Shown: positions 16,862 through 25,592 of the stretch, piece after piece
Numbering within the stretch: the stretch's first letter is position 1
How the letters are laid out: every line of letters starts with the position of its first letter
Assembly (NCBI GenBank): GCA_937916845.1
Contig: CALFSK010000049.1
Location: 1-64,000 of the forward strand
Reading direction: 5' to 3'
DNA length: 64,000 nucleotides
Source: an uncultured Lactobacillus sp.
GTDB taxonomy: Bacteria > Bacillota > Bacilli > Lactobacillales > Lactobacillaceae
Translations under genes and position numbers: made by a program
Notes under the pieces: generated by a model
What the model saw: the letters and a program-made list of their open reading frames with translations, nothing else
Database searches by the model: none
Told to the model about the DNA's origin: nothing

Positions 16862-18142
16862 TCAAATGGCAATCCCCGCTTGAACTGGTAACGCTGCCAC
16901 CCGCTTTGGCCAAACCGCTGATTCGGCGATTGGAATCGCCTTAACGTGAGCCTCAGCCTTTAAATTAGCCAACTGTTCTGGCCACAGGGTGCCAGTTTGA
17001 TAGCTTTGATTACCAAGCACCTTCAATGTAAACCGTTCCTCGTTGGCGTACCGGGTCAAAATTGGCGCCGGTAAATCACTAAAGATAAGGTACGATTGGG
17101 CCAGCCGGTTAAAATGAGTGACCGTCAATTGATGATGATTCCGATTAAACGCAGCGCCCCGAATACCTATCCGGATACGCTGACCGGCCACGACCATATC
17201 ATTTAAGACACTATTCGCCGTGGCACTGCTCCCAGCACCGGGGCCCGTGTATAAGCTGTCCCCAATGGCTTGACTCGCTATCATGATGCCGTTTTGAACG
17301 CCACCGACTTGGCTTAGGGCTTGGTCCTGACTCACCGCAACCGGCGCCACCCGACAATATAAGCGCTGCCCGTGCTGCTGCGCCTGTGCCAGCAATTTAA
17401 TCTGCCAACCGTTGACGGCCGCTTGGCGACACTGTGCCGCCGTCACGTCAGTAATCCCAACTGGCCGTACTTGTTCGACAGTTAGTCCCTGACCAAACGC
17501 AAACCGGCTTAAAATAATCAGCTTATAGGCGGCATCAATCCCCTGTACATCGTGAGTAGGATCTGCTTCCGCATAGCCTAACCGTTGCGCTGCTGCCAAT
17601 GCTTCAGCGTACGACTGCCCCGTTTGCGTCATCGCACTCAAAATGTAATTAGCCGTCCCGTTGATAATTCCAGTAACTGATTGAACCGTGTCAGTCGCGT
17701 AACTGTCGGTCAGCGTCCGTAAGATTGGAATTCCACCAGCCACACTGGCCTCATAAAATAGATCACAGCGCCGTTGTTGGGCTAAGGCCACCAACTGATC
17801 ACCCGCCGTGGCAATCAAGTCCTTATTAGCCGTTACAACCGATTTACCATGTTGTAACGCATTAATGATGGCGGCCTTGGCCGTTGCCACCGTGCCCATC
17901 ACTTCGACAACCAGTTGAATCTCAGGGTCCGTCACAACCGCGTCAATCGAATCCGTTAGCCGCGTACCCACTGGTAAAACGACTTTACGGGGCGCATTCA
18001 AATGGTTCACGGCAACCGCTGCTAGTTGAAAACGCACCCCCTGCATTTGTTCAATTTTAGTTGCCGCTTCCCGTAACCGTTCCACCACACCACTACCGAC
18101 AGTGCCTAACCCTAACATGCCCACTTTGATTGTCGTTACCAT
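16862..18142 (-). CDS. hom: Homoserine dehydrogenase
   Basis: A 426-residue enzyme reducing aspartate semialdehyde to homoserine. The NAD(P) fold opens VGMLGLGTVGSGVVERL. SVVTANKDLIA and the substrate segment GIINGTANYILSAM (about 150-170) are family hallmarks, and a C-terminal ACT-like regulatory tail (about 345-426) is present. GGAGCG precedes the ATG by 8 bases. It lies 56 bases downstream of metA and shares its Met T-box, so flux from homoserine is committed to methionine when Met-tRNA is uncharged. The asd gene for the preceding step lies about 34 kb away. Confidence 0.9.
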   Translation of the reverse strand: MVTTIKVGMLGLGTVGSGVVERLREAATKIEQMQGVRFQLAAVAVNHLNAPRKVVLPVGTRLTDSIDAVVTDPEIQLVVEVMGTVATAKAAIINALQHGKSVVTANKDLIATAGDQLVALAQQRRCDLFYEASVAGGIPILRTLTDSYATDTVQSVTGIINGTANYILSAMTQTGQSYAEALAAAQRLGYAEADPTHDVQGIDAAYKLIILSRFAFGQGLTVEQVRPVGITDVTAAQCRQAAVNGWQIKLLAQAQQHGQRLYCRVAPVAVSQDQALSQVGGVQNGIMIASQAIGDSLYTGPGAGSSATANSVLNDMVVAGQRIRIGIRGAAFNRNHHQLTVTHFNRLAQSYLIFSDLPAPILTRYANEERFTLKVLGNQSYQTGTLWPEQLANLKAEAHVKAIPIAESAVWPKRVAALPVQAGIAI

Positions 18143-18198
18143 TCTTAATCACGCTCCTATAATTCGTCCATTTGCCAGTGTTAGTTTCAAGTGAATCG

Positions 18199-19068
18199 TT
18201 AAACCAGTCCCACTTTGGCTAAATCCAAGGTGGCCAACCAGTTTTGATACAGTTGCCGGCTTGCATCTGGCCAACTGTAATCAACCGCGATCAACGTCGA
18301 TTCTTTAAAATAATGCTGTGGTAAGTTAATCGCCAAGTGTTTGCGGCGGTCCCGAAAATATTCATTGGCCAGCGTTGCCGCTTCATATTCCGGATGACCA
18401 GTTACGTAGACGGCCCGTTGACGGGGCGCGCTTAACACTAACGGGCCCACTTGCGCGTTGGCCGCTACCACGTGTAAATCCGCCGGTAATGCTTCTGGCA
18501 AAACAAGTTGCGTATGCCGTGACTGAGGCATTTTCAGAGCCCCATCTGTGCTTAGCCCCCGCGTCAGCCGTGATGTTTCGTCAATGGCAGTCGCGGTGTA
18601 AATGCCAAAAATCTTTTCCGGCACTTCCTGTTTTTGAACGTTAAAGGCTGCGTACAGTCCCGCTTGGGCGGCCCAACATTCGAATAACGTCTGAGTGACG
18701 TGTCGTTGCGCCCAACTGATAATTGCTAAAAACTCATCCCAATAGTCGACCGCTTCAAAATCTAACTGTTCAACCGGCGCACCGGTGACGATCAGGCCAT
18801 CAAAATGGCGGTCAATAACTTGATTTAACGAGACGTAATTGGCAGCCACGACGGCTTTTGGCAAACTTTTAAAGTGGTGACTAACCGGATACATAAACGT
18901 CACGGCCACGTCTTGTTCTACCGCCGCAAGCCGTTGTAAAAACTGCCGCTCCGTGTCCTGTTTATTGGGCATCAAGTTCAAAATTAAGATTTGTAGCGGT
19001 TCGTTGACCACCGCGTTATCCCATTGTCCTTGCGCCTTTAATAATCCATTTACTGCTGTGACTGCCAT
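18199..19068 (-). CDS. metA: Homoserine O-acyltransferase MetA, predicted acetyl type
   Basis: A 289-residue MetA. The catalytic Cys lies in FECWAAQAGLYAAF (about 141), with His-Glu in VTGHPEYEAATLANEY (about 235). The specificity position reads VTGAPVEQLDFEAVDYW: Glu after VTGAPV is the residue that in Bacillus-type MetA selects acetyl-CoA, whereas E. coli MetA has Gly and uses succinyl-CoA. The product is therefore predicted to be O-acetylhomoserine. The ATG at 19068 has AGAGAGGAAG upstream; a longer frame runs into the T-box terminator. First gene of metA-hom. Confidence 0.9.
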   Translation of the reverse strand: MAVTAVNGLLKAQGQWDNAVVNEPLQILILNLMPNKQDTERQFLQRLAAVEQDVAVTFMYPVSHHFKSLPKAVVAANYVSLNQVIDRHFDGLIVTGAPVEQLDFEAVDYWDEFLAIISWAQRHVTQTLFECWAAQAGLYAAFNVQKQEVPEKIFGIYTATAIDETSRLTRGLSTDGALKMPQSRHTQLVLPEALPADLHVVAANAQVGPLVLSAPRQRAVYVTGHPEYEAATLANEYFRDRRKHLAINLPQHYFKESTLIAVDYSWPDASRQLYQNWLATLDLAKVGLV

Positions 19069-19095
19069 GTTGATCTTCCTCTCTTCTTTAGAACG

Positions 19096-19380
19096 CAAAA
19101 AAGCTTTCGTCCATTAGCTTCATATACTGAAACTAACGGACGAAAGCTTTCGCGTTACCACCGTTATTCATCGTCATCTCACAATGACAACCTCGACAAG
19201 TACCCACTGGATACTCCGCAATATATCGGTTGCCACCGCACCCGTAGCCTTACGACCCGGGTCATGACTCCAAGCTCATCTTCACCGTGCTACCGATTAC
19301 TTCTCTCACCAAACTGAAGCTCTCTGAAAATCGTTCGCACCGTTACTCTTCTCTTCAACGTCTTAATGTTTTTTAATTTA
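19096..19380 (-). promoter_or_regulatory. T-box riboswitch, Met specifier (AUG)
   Basis: On the minus strand: CAGAGAG motif (19320-19326), specifier AUG (19277-19279) in GAAG-AUG-AGC, T-box AACGGTGGTAACGCG (about 19151-19165), then a terminator stem AAGCTTTCGTCC/GGACGAAAGCTT with T run (19096-19150). It governs metA-hom; uncharged tRNA-Met should favour readthrough. Confidence 0.95.
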
Positions 19381-19385
19381 AAGTT

Positions 19386-19414
19386 AATCTAACACCAGGA
19401 TGCGTGCCTGTCAA
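19386..19414 (-). promoter_or_regulatory. Promoter of the metA-hom operon
   Basis: TTGACA (19409-19414), 17-bp spacer, TAGATT (19386-19391) on the minus strand. Transcription would start at about 19380, at the 5' end of the T-box. Confidence 0.75.
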
Positions 19415-19484
19415 CTTTCTGCTCTAAATTTTTCTCAATCCACCTATTTAGTCCGAAAGTTAACTAATTATGACTAAATACTTT

Positions 19485-19920
19485 CTAAAGAATGAAAGAC
19501 CTAAAATCACCGTAAGTTATCCGCTCCGTCGGGGAGCATTGGGTGCTATGGGGGATGGTCCCAGCCATGATTCGGTCTGGGACCTCAATTCAAAGCCGAC
19601 AGCCCACGTCTTTGAATTGCCCCGCAAGATTGGCGCAAAGAACGTCCGCCAATCTTACCGACACAGCACACCAACGCTCCCCGCCTCCGCTCAAATTCGC
19701 TTTAACATTATTGATTCAAAAATTCATTAAATCATCGGAGGTTGGCGCTGATAGCATCGGTCGTGATGGTGGTGTTGAATCGGCGGTTTTTCTGCCGATT
19801 TTACACCACGGACGGTCCGGGGCAATTGCGCATCTTGCAACTGTCCCGGGCGAGGATTAAGACCGCTCCTCAGGCTTAATCCGGTCCCACGACCGCATGT
19901 TATCAGCGCCAACCGGACTA
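19485..19920 (+). repeat. Composite structured repeat E3 (full copy)
   Basis: Leader CTAAAGAATGAAAG (19485-). Module A (about 19521-19694) has hairpins GGTCCCAG/CTGGGACC, CAATTCAAAG/CTTTGAATTG and AAGATTGGC/GCCAATCTT. Module B (19735-19920) has outer arms GGTTGGCGCTGATAGCAT and ATGTTATCAGCGCCAACC, ending AACCGGACTA. Open frames here are not genes. The rest of 19415-20104 is AT-rich, with nothing else visible. Confidence 0.9.
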
Positions 19921-20104
19921 GATTCAATAAGCGAATGGTTTTGATTATCAACCTTAATTATTCTATTAGCATCATCCATTCACATTATTTTTTAATTATT
20001 TTCAAATTTATCTTATTAGGTAATTTCACTAGCTACATCAAGGATTCGCGTCTCAAATTTCTGACTAATTTATAAGAATTCTGTGAACAATTTCAGAAAA
20101 AGCC

Positions 20105-20133
20105 TTGACACGCTTTTTTCCTTTGCCTATACT
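20105..20133 (+). promoter_or_regulatory. Promoter of the ABC operon leader
   Basis: TTGACA (20105-20110), 17-bp spacer, TATACT (20128-20133). It is close to consensus. Confidence 0.85.
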
Positions 20134-20168
20134 AAACTCAATTAATAAACGAAAGCGAGGAACCAAGG

Positions 20169-20228
20169 ATGACAAAGTTAGTGCTCAACTTGAACAGTTC
20201 ATGGCAAAGCCGGCCGTTCAGATTGTAA
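20169..20228 (+). CDS. Putative leader peptide, 19 aa
   Basis: Starts with ATG 8 bases after GAGG and encodes MTKLVLNLNSSWQSRPFRL. A single Trp codon (20202-20204) sits just before the AAGCCGGC arm, and the stop codon lies within the 5' arm of the first alternative hairpin. Ribosome position would therefore affect which hairpin forms. A leader role is inference. Confidence 0.4.
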   Translation: MTKLVLNLNSSWQSRPFRL

Positions 20229-20338
20229 TTCCGTTGCACGGATACAATCTGGCAAACAGTTTGTATCTGTGCCGGCTTAACTTTGATATCCAAAGGAGTC
20301 TGCATGGGTTTTAGACACAGCAGGCTTCGGTTCCCTAA

Positions 20339-20373
20339 AGGGCAAACCAGGCTTACTGGTTTGCCCTTTTTTT
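20339..20373 (+). terminator. Intrinsic terminator within the ABC operon leader
   Basis: GGGCAAACCAG/CTGGTTTGCCC stem followed by TTTTTTT, 55 bases before the first structural gene. Upstream GGTTCCCT can pair with AGGGCAAACC and so compete with it. Confidence 0.85.
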
Positions 20374-20427
20374 GACGACTTTGCCCGAATCAGTTCATTC
20401 ATTCTAAATTATTTTGAGGTGACAATA

Positions 20428-21438
20428 TTGAAACGTATGATTGCATTTATTAGTGCCCTAATCGTTTTTCTAGGCGTCGCGTTCTTCGTGACCGGCAACA
20501 AAAAAACAACTAGCGCTCAAAGTACATCTGATAAGATTCCAACCGTCGGCATCTTACAGCTCCAGACCCACCCCGCACTTGACGCGATTCATCGCGGCGT
20601 GATTGCTGGCTTAAAGGAATACGGTTACGTCCCGGGTAAGACCGTTAAGATCGACTATCAAAACGCCCAGGGTGACCAAAGCAACTTAAAGACGATGAGT
20701 CAAAAGTTCACCAACGAAAACGCTGCGGAAACGATTGGGATTGCCACACCGGCCGCCCAAGCCTTGGCAACCGCGGCTAATAAGGAAACACCAGTTATCC
20801 TTGCTGGCATCACCGATCCATCTGGGAGTGGCCTAATCAAAAGTGACCAACATCCCGGTGCCAACATTACTGGGACTTCGGGTGAATCACCATTAAAATC
20901 CCATCTCGACTTGCTTAAACAATTAGTGCCAAAAGCCAAGACCATCGGAATTATCTATACGACTTCCGATCACGGTGGTGAATACAACGCGAAGAAGTTT
21001 GCCCGGATCTGTAAACAAGCTGGTGTGAAATACAAGCTCTACACCATCGCTAACACCAACGACATGCAACAGGTTGCCGAAACCATGGCTTCACAAGTAG
21101 ACGCCGTTTACGCCCCACAAGATAACGGGGTCGCCAGTGCGATGAAGACCTTAGTCTCCGTGACAAACAAAGCGAACGTTCCCGTCATCCCAGCAGTTGA
21201 TACTATGGTTAAAGCTGGGGGCCTCGCTACCCTCTCCGTTGACCAGTACCAATTAGGGAAACTCTCCGGCGAAATGGCCGCCCAAGTTTTAAAGGGCAAG
21301 TCTCCTAGCAACTATGCCATTAAGATTATTTCTAAAGGTAAAATGACATTAAACCTATCCGCTGCCAAGAAATTAGGTATCAAATTCCCAGCCAGCGTGC
21401 TGAAGGAAGCCAAAACGAAAGGGGTTATTTACAAATGA
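20428..21438 (+). CDS. trpX: ABC transporter substrate-binding protein, TrpX type
   Basis: A 336-residue secreted binding protein of the TrpX/DUF534 periplasmic-binding-like family. An N-terminal hydrophobic anchor (about 3-21) is followed by VGILQLQTHPALDAIHRGV, with GIATPAAQAL and APQDNGVASAM later. Family members are predicted to bind tryptophan or other aromatic compounds. I start at TTG 20428, which lies 6 bases after GAGGTG; a GTG three codons earlier overlaps that site. No lipobox Cys is visible. It overlaps the permease by 4 bases (ATGA). Confidence 0.8.
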   Translation: MKRMIAFISALIVFLGVAFFVTGNKKTTSAQSTSDKIPTVGILQLQTHPALDAIHRGVIAGLKEYGYVPGKTVKIDYQNAQGDQSNLKTMSQKFTNENAAETIGIATPAAQALATAANKETPVILAGITDPSGSGLIKSDQHPGANITGTSGESPLKSHLDLLKQLVPKAKTIGIIYTTSDHGGEYNAKKFARICKQAGVKYKLYTIANTNDMQQVAETMASQVDAVYAPQDNGVASAMKTLVSVTNKANVPVIPAVDTMVKAGGLATLSVDQYQLGKLSGEMAAQVLKGKSPSNYAIKIISKGKMTLNLSAAKKLGIKFPASVLKEAKTKGVIYK

Positions 21439-22343
21439 GTATGATCGTATCTAGTATCGGCCAGGGCCTCTTATGGGCTACCTTAGGCGTCGCATTATTC
21501 TTAACTTTTCGAATCTTAGATTTCCCTGATATGACCGTTGAAGGCACGTTCCCACTCGGTGCCGCCACCGCCGTCATGGCAATCAGTCACGGCATGGGGC
21601 CACTTACCGCTTCGCTCCTCGCTTTTGTGGCCGGCGCCGTCACCGGACTCGTTACCGGTTTGTTATACACCAAGGGTAAGGTTCCCATCCTATTAGCCGG
21701 AATCCTTGTCATGACCGCTTGTCTCTCCATTAACTTACGGATCATGGGTGGCAGTTCGAACGTTTCACTATTAGGAAAAACAACTTTATTCTCCAATCAT
21801 TTTCTCGCAACGTTACCAAAATACTTTGACAGTGTCTTCGTTGGATTAGTCGTAATTTCCGTCATTACAATTTTACTGATGGTCTTCTTACAAACGAACT
21901 TAGGCCAAGCCTTCATCGTCACTGGTGACAACCGTGAAATGGCCCGCTCAATCGGGATCAATACCGATAACATGACGATCATGGGACTAATGGTTTCTAA
22001 CGGAATCATTGGTTTAGGCGGCGCTTTGATCGCCCAAAACAACGGTTACGCCGATGTCAGCATGGGCATTGGGATCATCGTTATCGCGTTAGCTTCAATT
22101 ATCATTGGCGAAGTCGTCTTTGGTGAATTGACGTTAAACCAACGTTTAATTGCCGTGACCTTAGGGAGTATCCTCTACCAATTCGTCCGGTTACTCGTCC
22201 TTCAACTTGGATTCAACACCAACGACATGAACCTGTTATCCGCCTTGATTTTGGCCATTTGCTTGATGTTGCCACAATTCAGTAAAGCATTACATCTAAA
22301 CCACGTTTTGAAGAGAGGAGTCGCCCGTTATGACGAAAACTAA
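21435..22343 (+). CDS. trpY: ABC transporter permease, TrpY type
   Basis: A 302-residue inner-membrane permease with about eight membrane helices and the segment GDNREMARSIGINTDNMTI, the cytoplasmic coupling motif of the branched-chain/simple-sugar permease superfamily. It is translationally coupled to the binding-protein gene (4-base overlap) and overlaps the ATPase by 14 bases, so the three form one importer. The trp name follows the family of the binding protein and is inferred. Confidence 0.8.
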   Translation: MSMIVSSIGQGLLWATLGVALFLTFRILDFPDMTVEGTFPLGAATAVMAISHGMGPLTASLLAFVAGAVTGLVTGLLYTKGKVPILLAGILVMTACLSINLRIMGGSSNVSLLGKTTLFSNHFLATLPKYFDSVFVGLVVISVITILLMVFLQTNLGQAFIVTGDNREMARSIGINTDNMTIMGLMVSNGIIGLGGALIAQNNGYADVSMGIGIIVIALASIIIGEVVFGELTLNQRLIAVTLGSILYQFVRLLVLQLGFNTNDMNLLSALILAICLMLPQFSKALHLNHVLKRGVARYDEN

Positions 22344-23112
22344 TCAACCCTTACTTGCATTAAACGACATCGTTACGAAGGTCAACGCCGGCACCCCTAA
22401 CGAAGTGATGATTTTAAAACACCTCAACTTGAACATTTACGACGGCGACTTCATTACCGTTCTCGGTTCCAACGGTGCGGGTAAATCGACCCTCTTCAAT
22501 ACGATCAGTGGTGAGCTCCCCGTCACCGACGGTCAAATCAAGCTACGCGACCGCGACATTACCCACCTTTCCGTTGAAAAACGGACGGCCTTCTTAGCCC
22601 GGGTCTTCCAAGACCCCAAGATGGGGACCGCTCCACGAATGACAGTCGCTGAAAACCTCTTGTTAGCCAACCAACGTGGCAAACGCCGCACCTTGCGCTT
22701 ACGCCGATTAAATCAGCACATGGCCCACTTCAAGGAACTGACGGCTTCCATGGATAATAACGGTTTATCCGACCGGCTCAATACCGCCACAGAAAATCTT
22801 TCCGGTGGTCAACGCCAAGCCTTGAGTTTCTTAATGGCGACGGAACAACGGCCCGACTTATTACTACTCGATGAACATACGGCCGCCCTCGATCCTAAAA
22901 CCAGCGAACAACTGATGGTGCAAACCAATCAGCGGGTCACTCAAGAAAAATTGACTTGCTTGATGATCACCCACCACTTAGACGACGCTTTAAAGTATGG
23001 CAACCGCCTCATCGTCTTGGATCAGGGTCAAATTAAGTACGACGTTCGTGACGAAGAAAAAGCCCAACTCACGAAGGAACAACTCCTAAGCTTTTTCGAT
23101 ACGATCGAATAA
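22330..23112 (+). CDS. trpZ: ABC transporter ATP-binding protein, TrpZ type
   Basis: A 260-residue ATPase with Walker A LGSNGAGKST (about 44), Q-loop FQDPKMGTA, signature NLSGGQRQALS, Walker B LLLLDEHTAALD and switch His MITHHLDDA. The last gene of the three-gene importer, starting within the permease gene after GAGAGGAG. A terminator follows 20 bases after the stop. Confidence 0.85.
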   Translation: MTKTNQPLLALNDIVTKVNAGTPNEVMILKHLNLNIYDGDFITVLGSNGAGKSTLFNTISGELPVTDGQIKLRDRDITHLSVEKRTAFLARVFQDPKMGTAPRMTVAENLLLANQRGKRRTLRLRRLNQHMAHFKELTASMDNNGLSDRLNTATENLSGGQRQALSFLMATEQRPDLLLLDEHTAALDPKTSEQLMVQTNQRVTQEKLTCLMITHHLDDALKYGNRLIVLDQGQIKYDVRDEEKAQLTKEQLLSFFDTIE

Positions 23113-23129
23113 TTTAGGTACGACAATTT

Positions 23130-23174
23130 AAAAATCTCCTTAAGCCAATCACTACGGCTTAAGGAGATTTTTTG
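23130..23174 (+). terminator. Terminator of the ABC operon
   Basis: AAATCTCCTTAAGCC/GGCTTAAGGAGATTT stem followed by TTTTTTG. A near-identical copy lies 500 bases downstream. Confidence 0.9.
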
Positions 23175-23192
23175 TTTTTAGACTTTCACTAA

Positions 23193-23560
23193 CTAAAGAT
23201 TGAAAGTGTTAGAACTAGTTCAAGCGTTGTCATGGCACTGCTTATCATTAGAAGATTAATATTTTCGGCGCTTCGCCGGCAGAATCAGTGGGCCGTGGGG
23301 TCGGCTACAGACAAAGGACGGTCTTCCGCCTCGCTTGAAAGCCTCAAAGAACGAGTCTTTCAAGTCGCCCCGCACTGTAACCTGGCAAAAAAACGCCAGC
23401 TAACAGTGCCGACACGGCCCGCTGGTTCTGCCGGCTACGCTAAGATTGCTTTAAAATAAACCGGTTAAGTTTGTCAACACCCTCAACATAGCTGGAGGTT
23501 GTCTATGATAAATGTGGCGTTAATCGGATGCTCGGGGGTTGCCAGTAGCTGATTTTTATT
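23193..23560 (+). repeat. Composite structured repeat E4 (divergent module A, decayed module B)
   Basis: Leader CTAAAGATTGAAAG at 23193. Module A (about 23267-23450) has the same layout with different stem sequence: closing stem GCCGGCAGAATCAGTGGGCC/GGCCCGCTGGTTCTGCCGGC, hairpin 2 CTTGAAAG/CTTTCAAG, and hairpin 3 opened by GCACTGT and closed by ACAGTGC. Module B is reduced to a trace near 23490-23560. Confidence 0.8.
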
Positions 23561-23627
23561 GGTTTAGATACTGATACAACAGTATTTAATCCTTAAATTT
23601 AACTTTCAACCTTTAACACTACAAACT

Positions 23628-23673
23628 AAAATCTCCTTAAGCTAATCACTATGGCTTAAGGAGATTTTTTCAT
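23628..23673 (+). terminator. Duplicate of the ABC operon terminator
   Basis: The same hairpin as at 23130-23174 with two changes that keep most pairing (AAGCT/GGCTT), and TTTTTT. Repeat E4 lies exactly between the two copies. Confidence 0.85.
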
Positions 23674-23716
23674 CTAAGGTGGAAAGTCGAGTTTAAGAAT
23701 TAACTACTTGTAAACC

Positions 23717-23976
23717 AGTCCGGTTATTTGCTGGTAATAACAATAGTAAGACTGTTTTGAGCGCAGTCGGGCAGAGTTGGTGTGCTGTGTCGGCAAGATT
23801 GGCGGGCGAATTTTACGCCAATCTTGCGGGGCACTTCAAAGACGTGGGTTATCGGCTTTGAAGTGAGGGCCCAGACCGTCTTTTGGCTGGGGCCGTCCCC
23901 CATAGCACACCAGCTCTACCAGACGGAGCGGATCATTTAGGAATAGTTATCATCACGGTGTTAATAGCAACTTTAG
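23717..23976 (-). repeat. Composite structured repeat E5 (module A full, module B reduced to its end)
   Basis: Minus-strand copy: leader CTAAAGTTGC at the 23976 end, module A at about 23758-23932 with hairpin 1 GGCCCCAG/CTGGGCCC and hairpin 2 CACTTCAAAG/CTTTGAAGTG, then the CTTACTATTGTTATT tail joined directly to AACCGGACT, the terminal bases of module B. Confidence 0.85.
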
Positions 23977-24059
23977 ATTTTTAACCTTTTACTTTTCAGA
24001 TTTAACTACTCTAAATTAGTAAATAGATTCCCCCGTAATTAATTATGTAACCGTTTTGT

Positions 24060-24108
24060 TTGCTAGTCCACCGAGGTAGTGTTATATTCAATTTAGAATA
24101 GTTCTAAA
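24060..24108 (+). promoter_or_regulatory. Promoter of npr with a PerR-like dyad
   Basis: TTGCTA (24060-24065), 17-bp spacer, TATATT (24083-24088). The dyad TTTAGAATAGTTCTAAA (24092-24108) covers the start point. In 7-1-7 form, TTAGAAT-A-GTTCTAA matches the B. subtilis PerR box TTATAATNATTATAA at 11 of 14 defined positions, which fits a peroxide-scavenging gene. Confidence 0.6.
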
Positions 24109-24131
24109 CTAAAATTGGAGGTTCGTCTATA

Positions 24132-25487
24132 ATGAAAGTTATTGTCGTTGGTTCTTCACATGGTGGTTATGAAACAGTTCGTGGTATTTTGGCTGCTCAG
24201 CCGGATACCGAGATTCAGTGGTACGAAAAGGGCGACTTTTTGTCCTTCCTATCCTGTGGGATGCAACTCTACCTTGTAGGCGTCGTAAAAGACGTTAATA
24301 AAGTGAGCTACGCTACCCCTGAAGGTATGCAAGCTCAGGGCGTTCACGTTTTCCTCAACTCAGAAATTGCTAAAGTTCAACCTGATCAACATACGGTGCA
24401 CGTTATTGATCACGCTAGCGGTCAGGAACGTGACGAAAGCTATGACAAGTTAGTCTTAAGTGTCGGCGCCGTCCCATTTGACCTGCCCGTTCCCGGACAC
24501 GACCTTCAAAACGTCTACGCGATGCGGGGCCGTGATTGGGCAATGAAACTGAAAGCCAAGACCGTCGATCCAACCGTTAAAAACGTGGTTGTCATCGGCT
24601 CCGGTTACATCGGTATCGAAGCGGCCGAAGTCTTTGCGAAAGCTGGTATGCACGTCACGGTTATCGACCTCTTGCCACGCTTGCTCAGCCTCTACTTGGA
24701 CCAAGAATTTACTGACATTTTGACGAAAACAATGACGGCACACGGTATCTATCCCGCCGTTGGTCAAGGTATCAAGTCGTTTGAAGGTCAGGACGGTCAC
24801 GTCACCAAAGTCGTTACTGACCAAGGCGAATACCCAGCCGACTTAGTTGTTTCAGCCGCTGGAATTCAGCCAGCTACCGGTTTCTTAAAGGACGTTGTTG
24901 ACTTAGATGACCACGGACTGATCAAAATTAACGATCACCTGCAAACGAGCGAACCAGACATTTACGCCGTTGGGGATGCGACCTTAGTGCCATTCGCCCC
25001 AACTGGTAAGGACAACCGGATTGCCTTAGCAACGGTTGCTCGTCGCCAAGGTCGGATTGCCGCACAAAACTTATTAGGCGGCGATTTCCCAATGGTACCT
25101 GTTTCGGGTTCATCGGCCCTCTCCGTTTTTGACTATCACTTTGCCTCAACCGGGATCAAGGAAGGGACTAGTGATAAGTTAGGCGTCAAGAGTGCTTCAG
25201 TATTAGTGACCGACACCATTCGGCCGAAGTTCGTTCCGGAATCGGACGGTAATACTAAAGTTTGGTTCAAGTTGACCTTTGACCCAGAAGACGGTCGGGT
25301 CCTCGGCGCACAAATCATGTCAAAGGCTGACGTAACGGCAAATATCAACGCCATTTCCGTCGCCATTCAAGCGAACATGACCGTGGCCGACCTCGCCTAC
25401 GCCGACTTCTTCTTCCAGCCTGGCTTCGACCGGCCTTGGAACATCATTAACGTGGCCGCACAAAAAGCGCTCGTTGATTTGAAATAG
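24132..25487 (+). CDS. npr: NADH peroxidase
   Basis: A 451-residue flavoprotein very like enterococcal Npr along its length. SSHGGYE carries the active-site His (residue 10), and [11 protein letters not shown] the redox Cys (about 42) that cycles as sulfenic acid. FAD and NADH folds ([16 protein letters not shown]) and the C-terminal dimer motif [16 protein letters not shown] are present. It reduces hydrogen peroxide to water with NADH in the cytoplasm. The related NADH oxidase shares the Cys but has a different N-terminus. TTGGAGG precedes the ATG by about 10 bases, and a PerR-like dyad overlaps the promoter. Confidence 0.9.
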   Translation: MKVIVVGSSHGGYETVRGILAAQPDTEIQWYEKGDFLSFLSCGMQLYLVGVVKDVNKVSYATPEGMQAQGVHVFLNSEIAKVQPDQHTVHVIDHASGQERDESYDKLVLSVGAVPFDLPVPGHDLQNVYAMRGRDWAMKLKAKTVDPTVKNVVVIGSGYIGIEAAEVFAKAGMHVTVIDLLPRLLSLYLDQEFTDILTKTMTAHGIYPAVGQGIKSFEGQDGHVTKVVTDQGEYPADLVVSAAGIQPATGFLKDVVDLDDHGLIKINDHLQTSEPDIYAVGDATLVPFAPTGKDNRIALATVARRQGRIAAQNLLGGDFPMVPVSGSSALSVFDYHFASTGIKEGTSDKLGVKSASVLVTDTIRPKFVPESDGNTKVWFKLTFDPEDGRVLGAQIMSKADVTANINAISVAIQANMTVADLAYADFFFQPGFDRPWNIINVAAQKALVDLK

Positions 25488-25501
25488 TTTAATTTAACCG
25501 T

Positions 25502-25557
25502 AAAATGCGTGGTTACCCCTGACAACAACTGTCAGTCGGTAGCCACGCATTTATTTT
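25502..25557. terminator. Bidirectional terminator between npr and the dehydrogenase gene
   Basis: AAATGCGTGGTTACC/GGTAGCCACGCATTT with an inner CTGACA/TGTCAG stem, TTATTTTT on the plus side; shared by the two convergent genes. Confidence 0.8.
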
Positions 25558-25592
25558 TAATCATCAAAAATTGGAAAATTCTAAACTCGTAG

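Larger units (their letters stand above)
20140..20375 (+). promoter_or_regulatory. Attenuator-like structured leader of the TrpX-type operon
   Basis: The leader has an outer stem CAAAGTTA (20173-20180)/TAACTTTG (20278-20285) and AAGCCGGC (20207-20214)/GCCGGCTT (20271-20278). Inside are two mutually exclusive hairpins: CAGATTGTA (20219-20227) pairs with TACAATCTG (20243-20251), or GATACAA (20241-20247) pairs with TTGTATC (20261-20267). A strong terminator follows at 20339-20373. A 19-codon frame with one Trp codon runs into the first hairpin. Overall this looks like a transcription attenuator or switch; I do not match it to a known riboswitch class. Confidence 0.65.

Noticed and set aside
19470..19951. 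Several 70-105-codon open frames on both strands
   Set aside because: All lie within composite repeat E3 and have no ribosome sites.
20304..20375. 23-codon ORF after AAAGGAG as a real gene
   Set aside because: It ends inside the terminator T run and its sequence is dictated by the hairpins; at most a leader peptide.
24132..25487. Water-forming NADH oxidase
   Set aside because: The N-terminal SSHGGYE and C-terminal DFFFQP segments match NADH peroxidase more closely.
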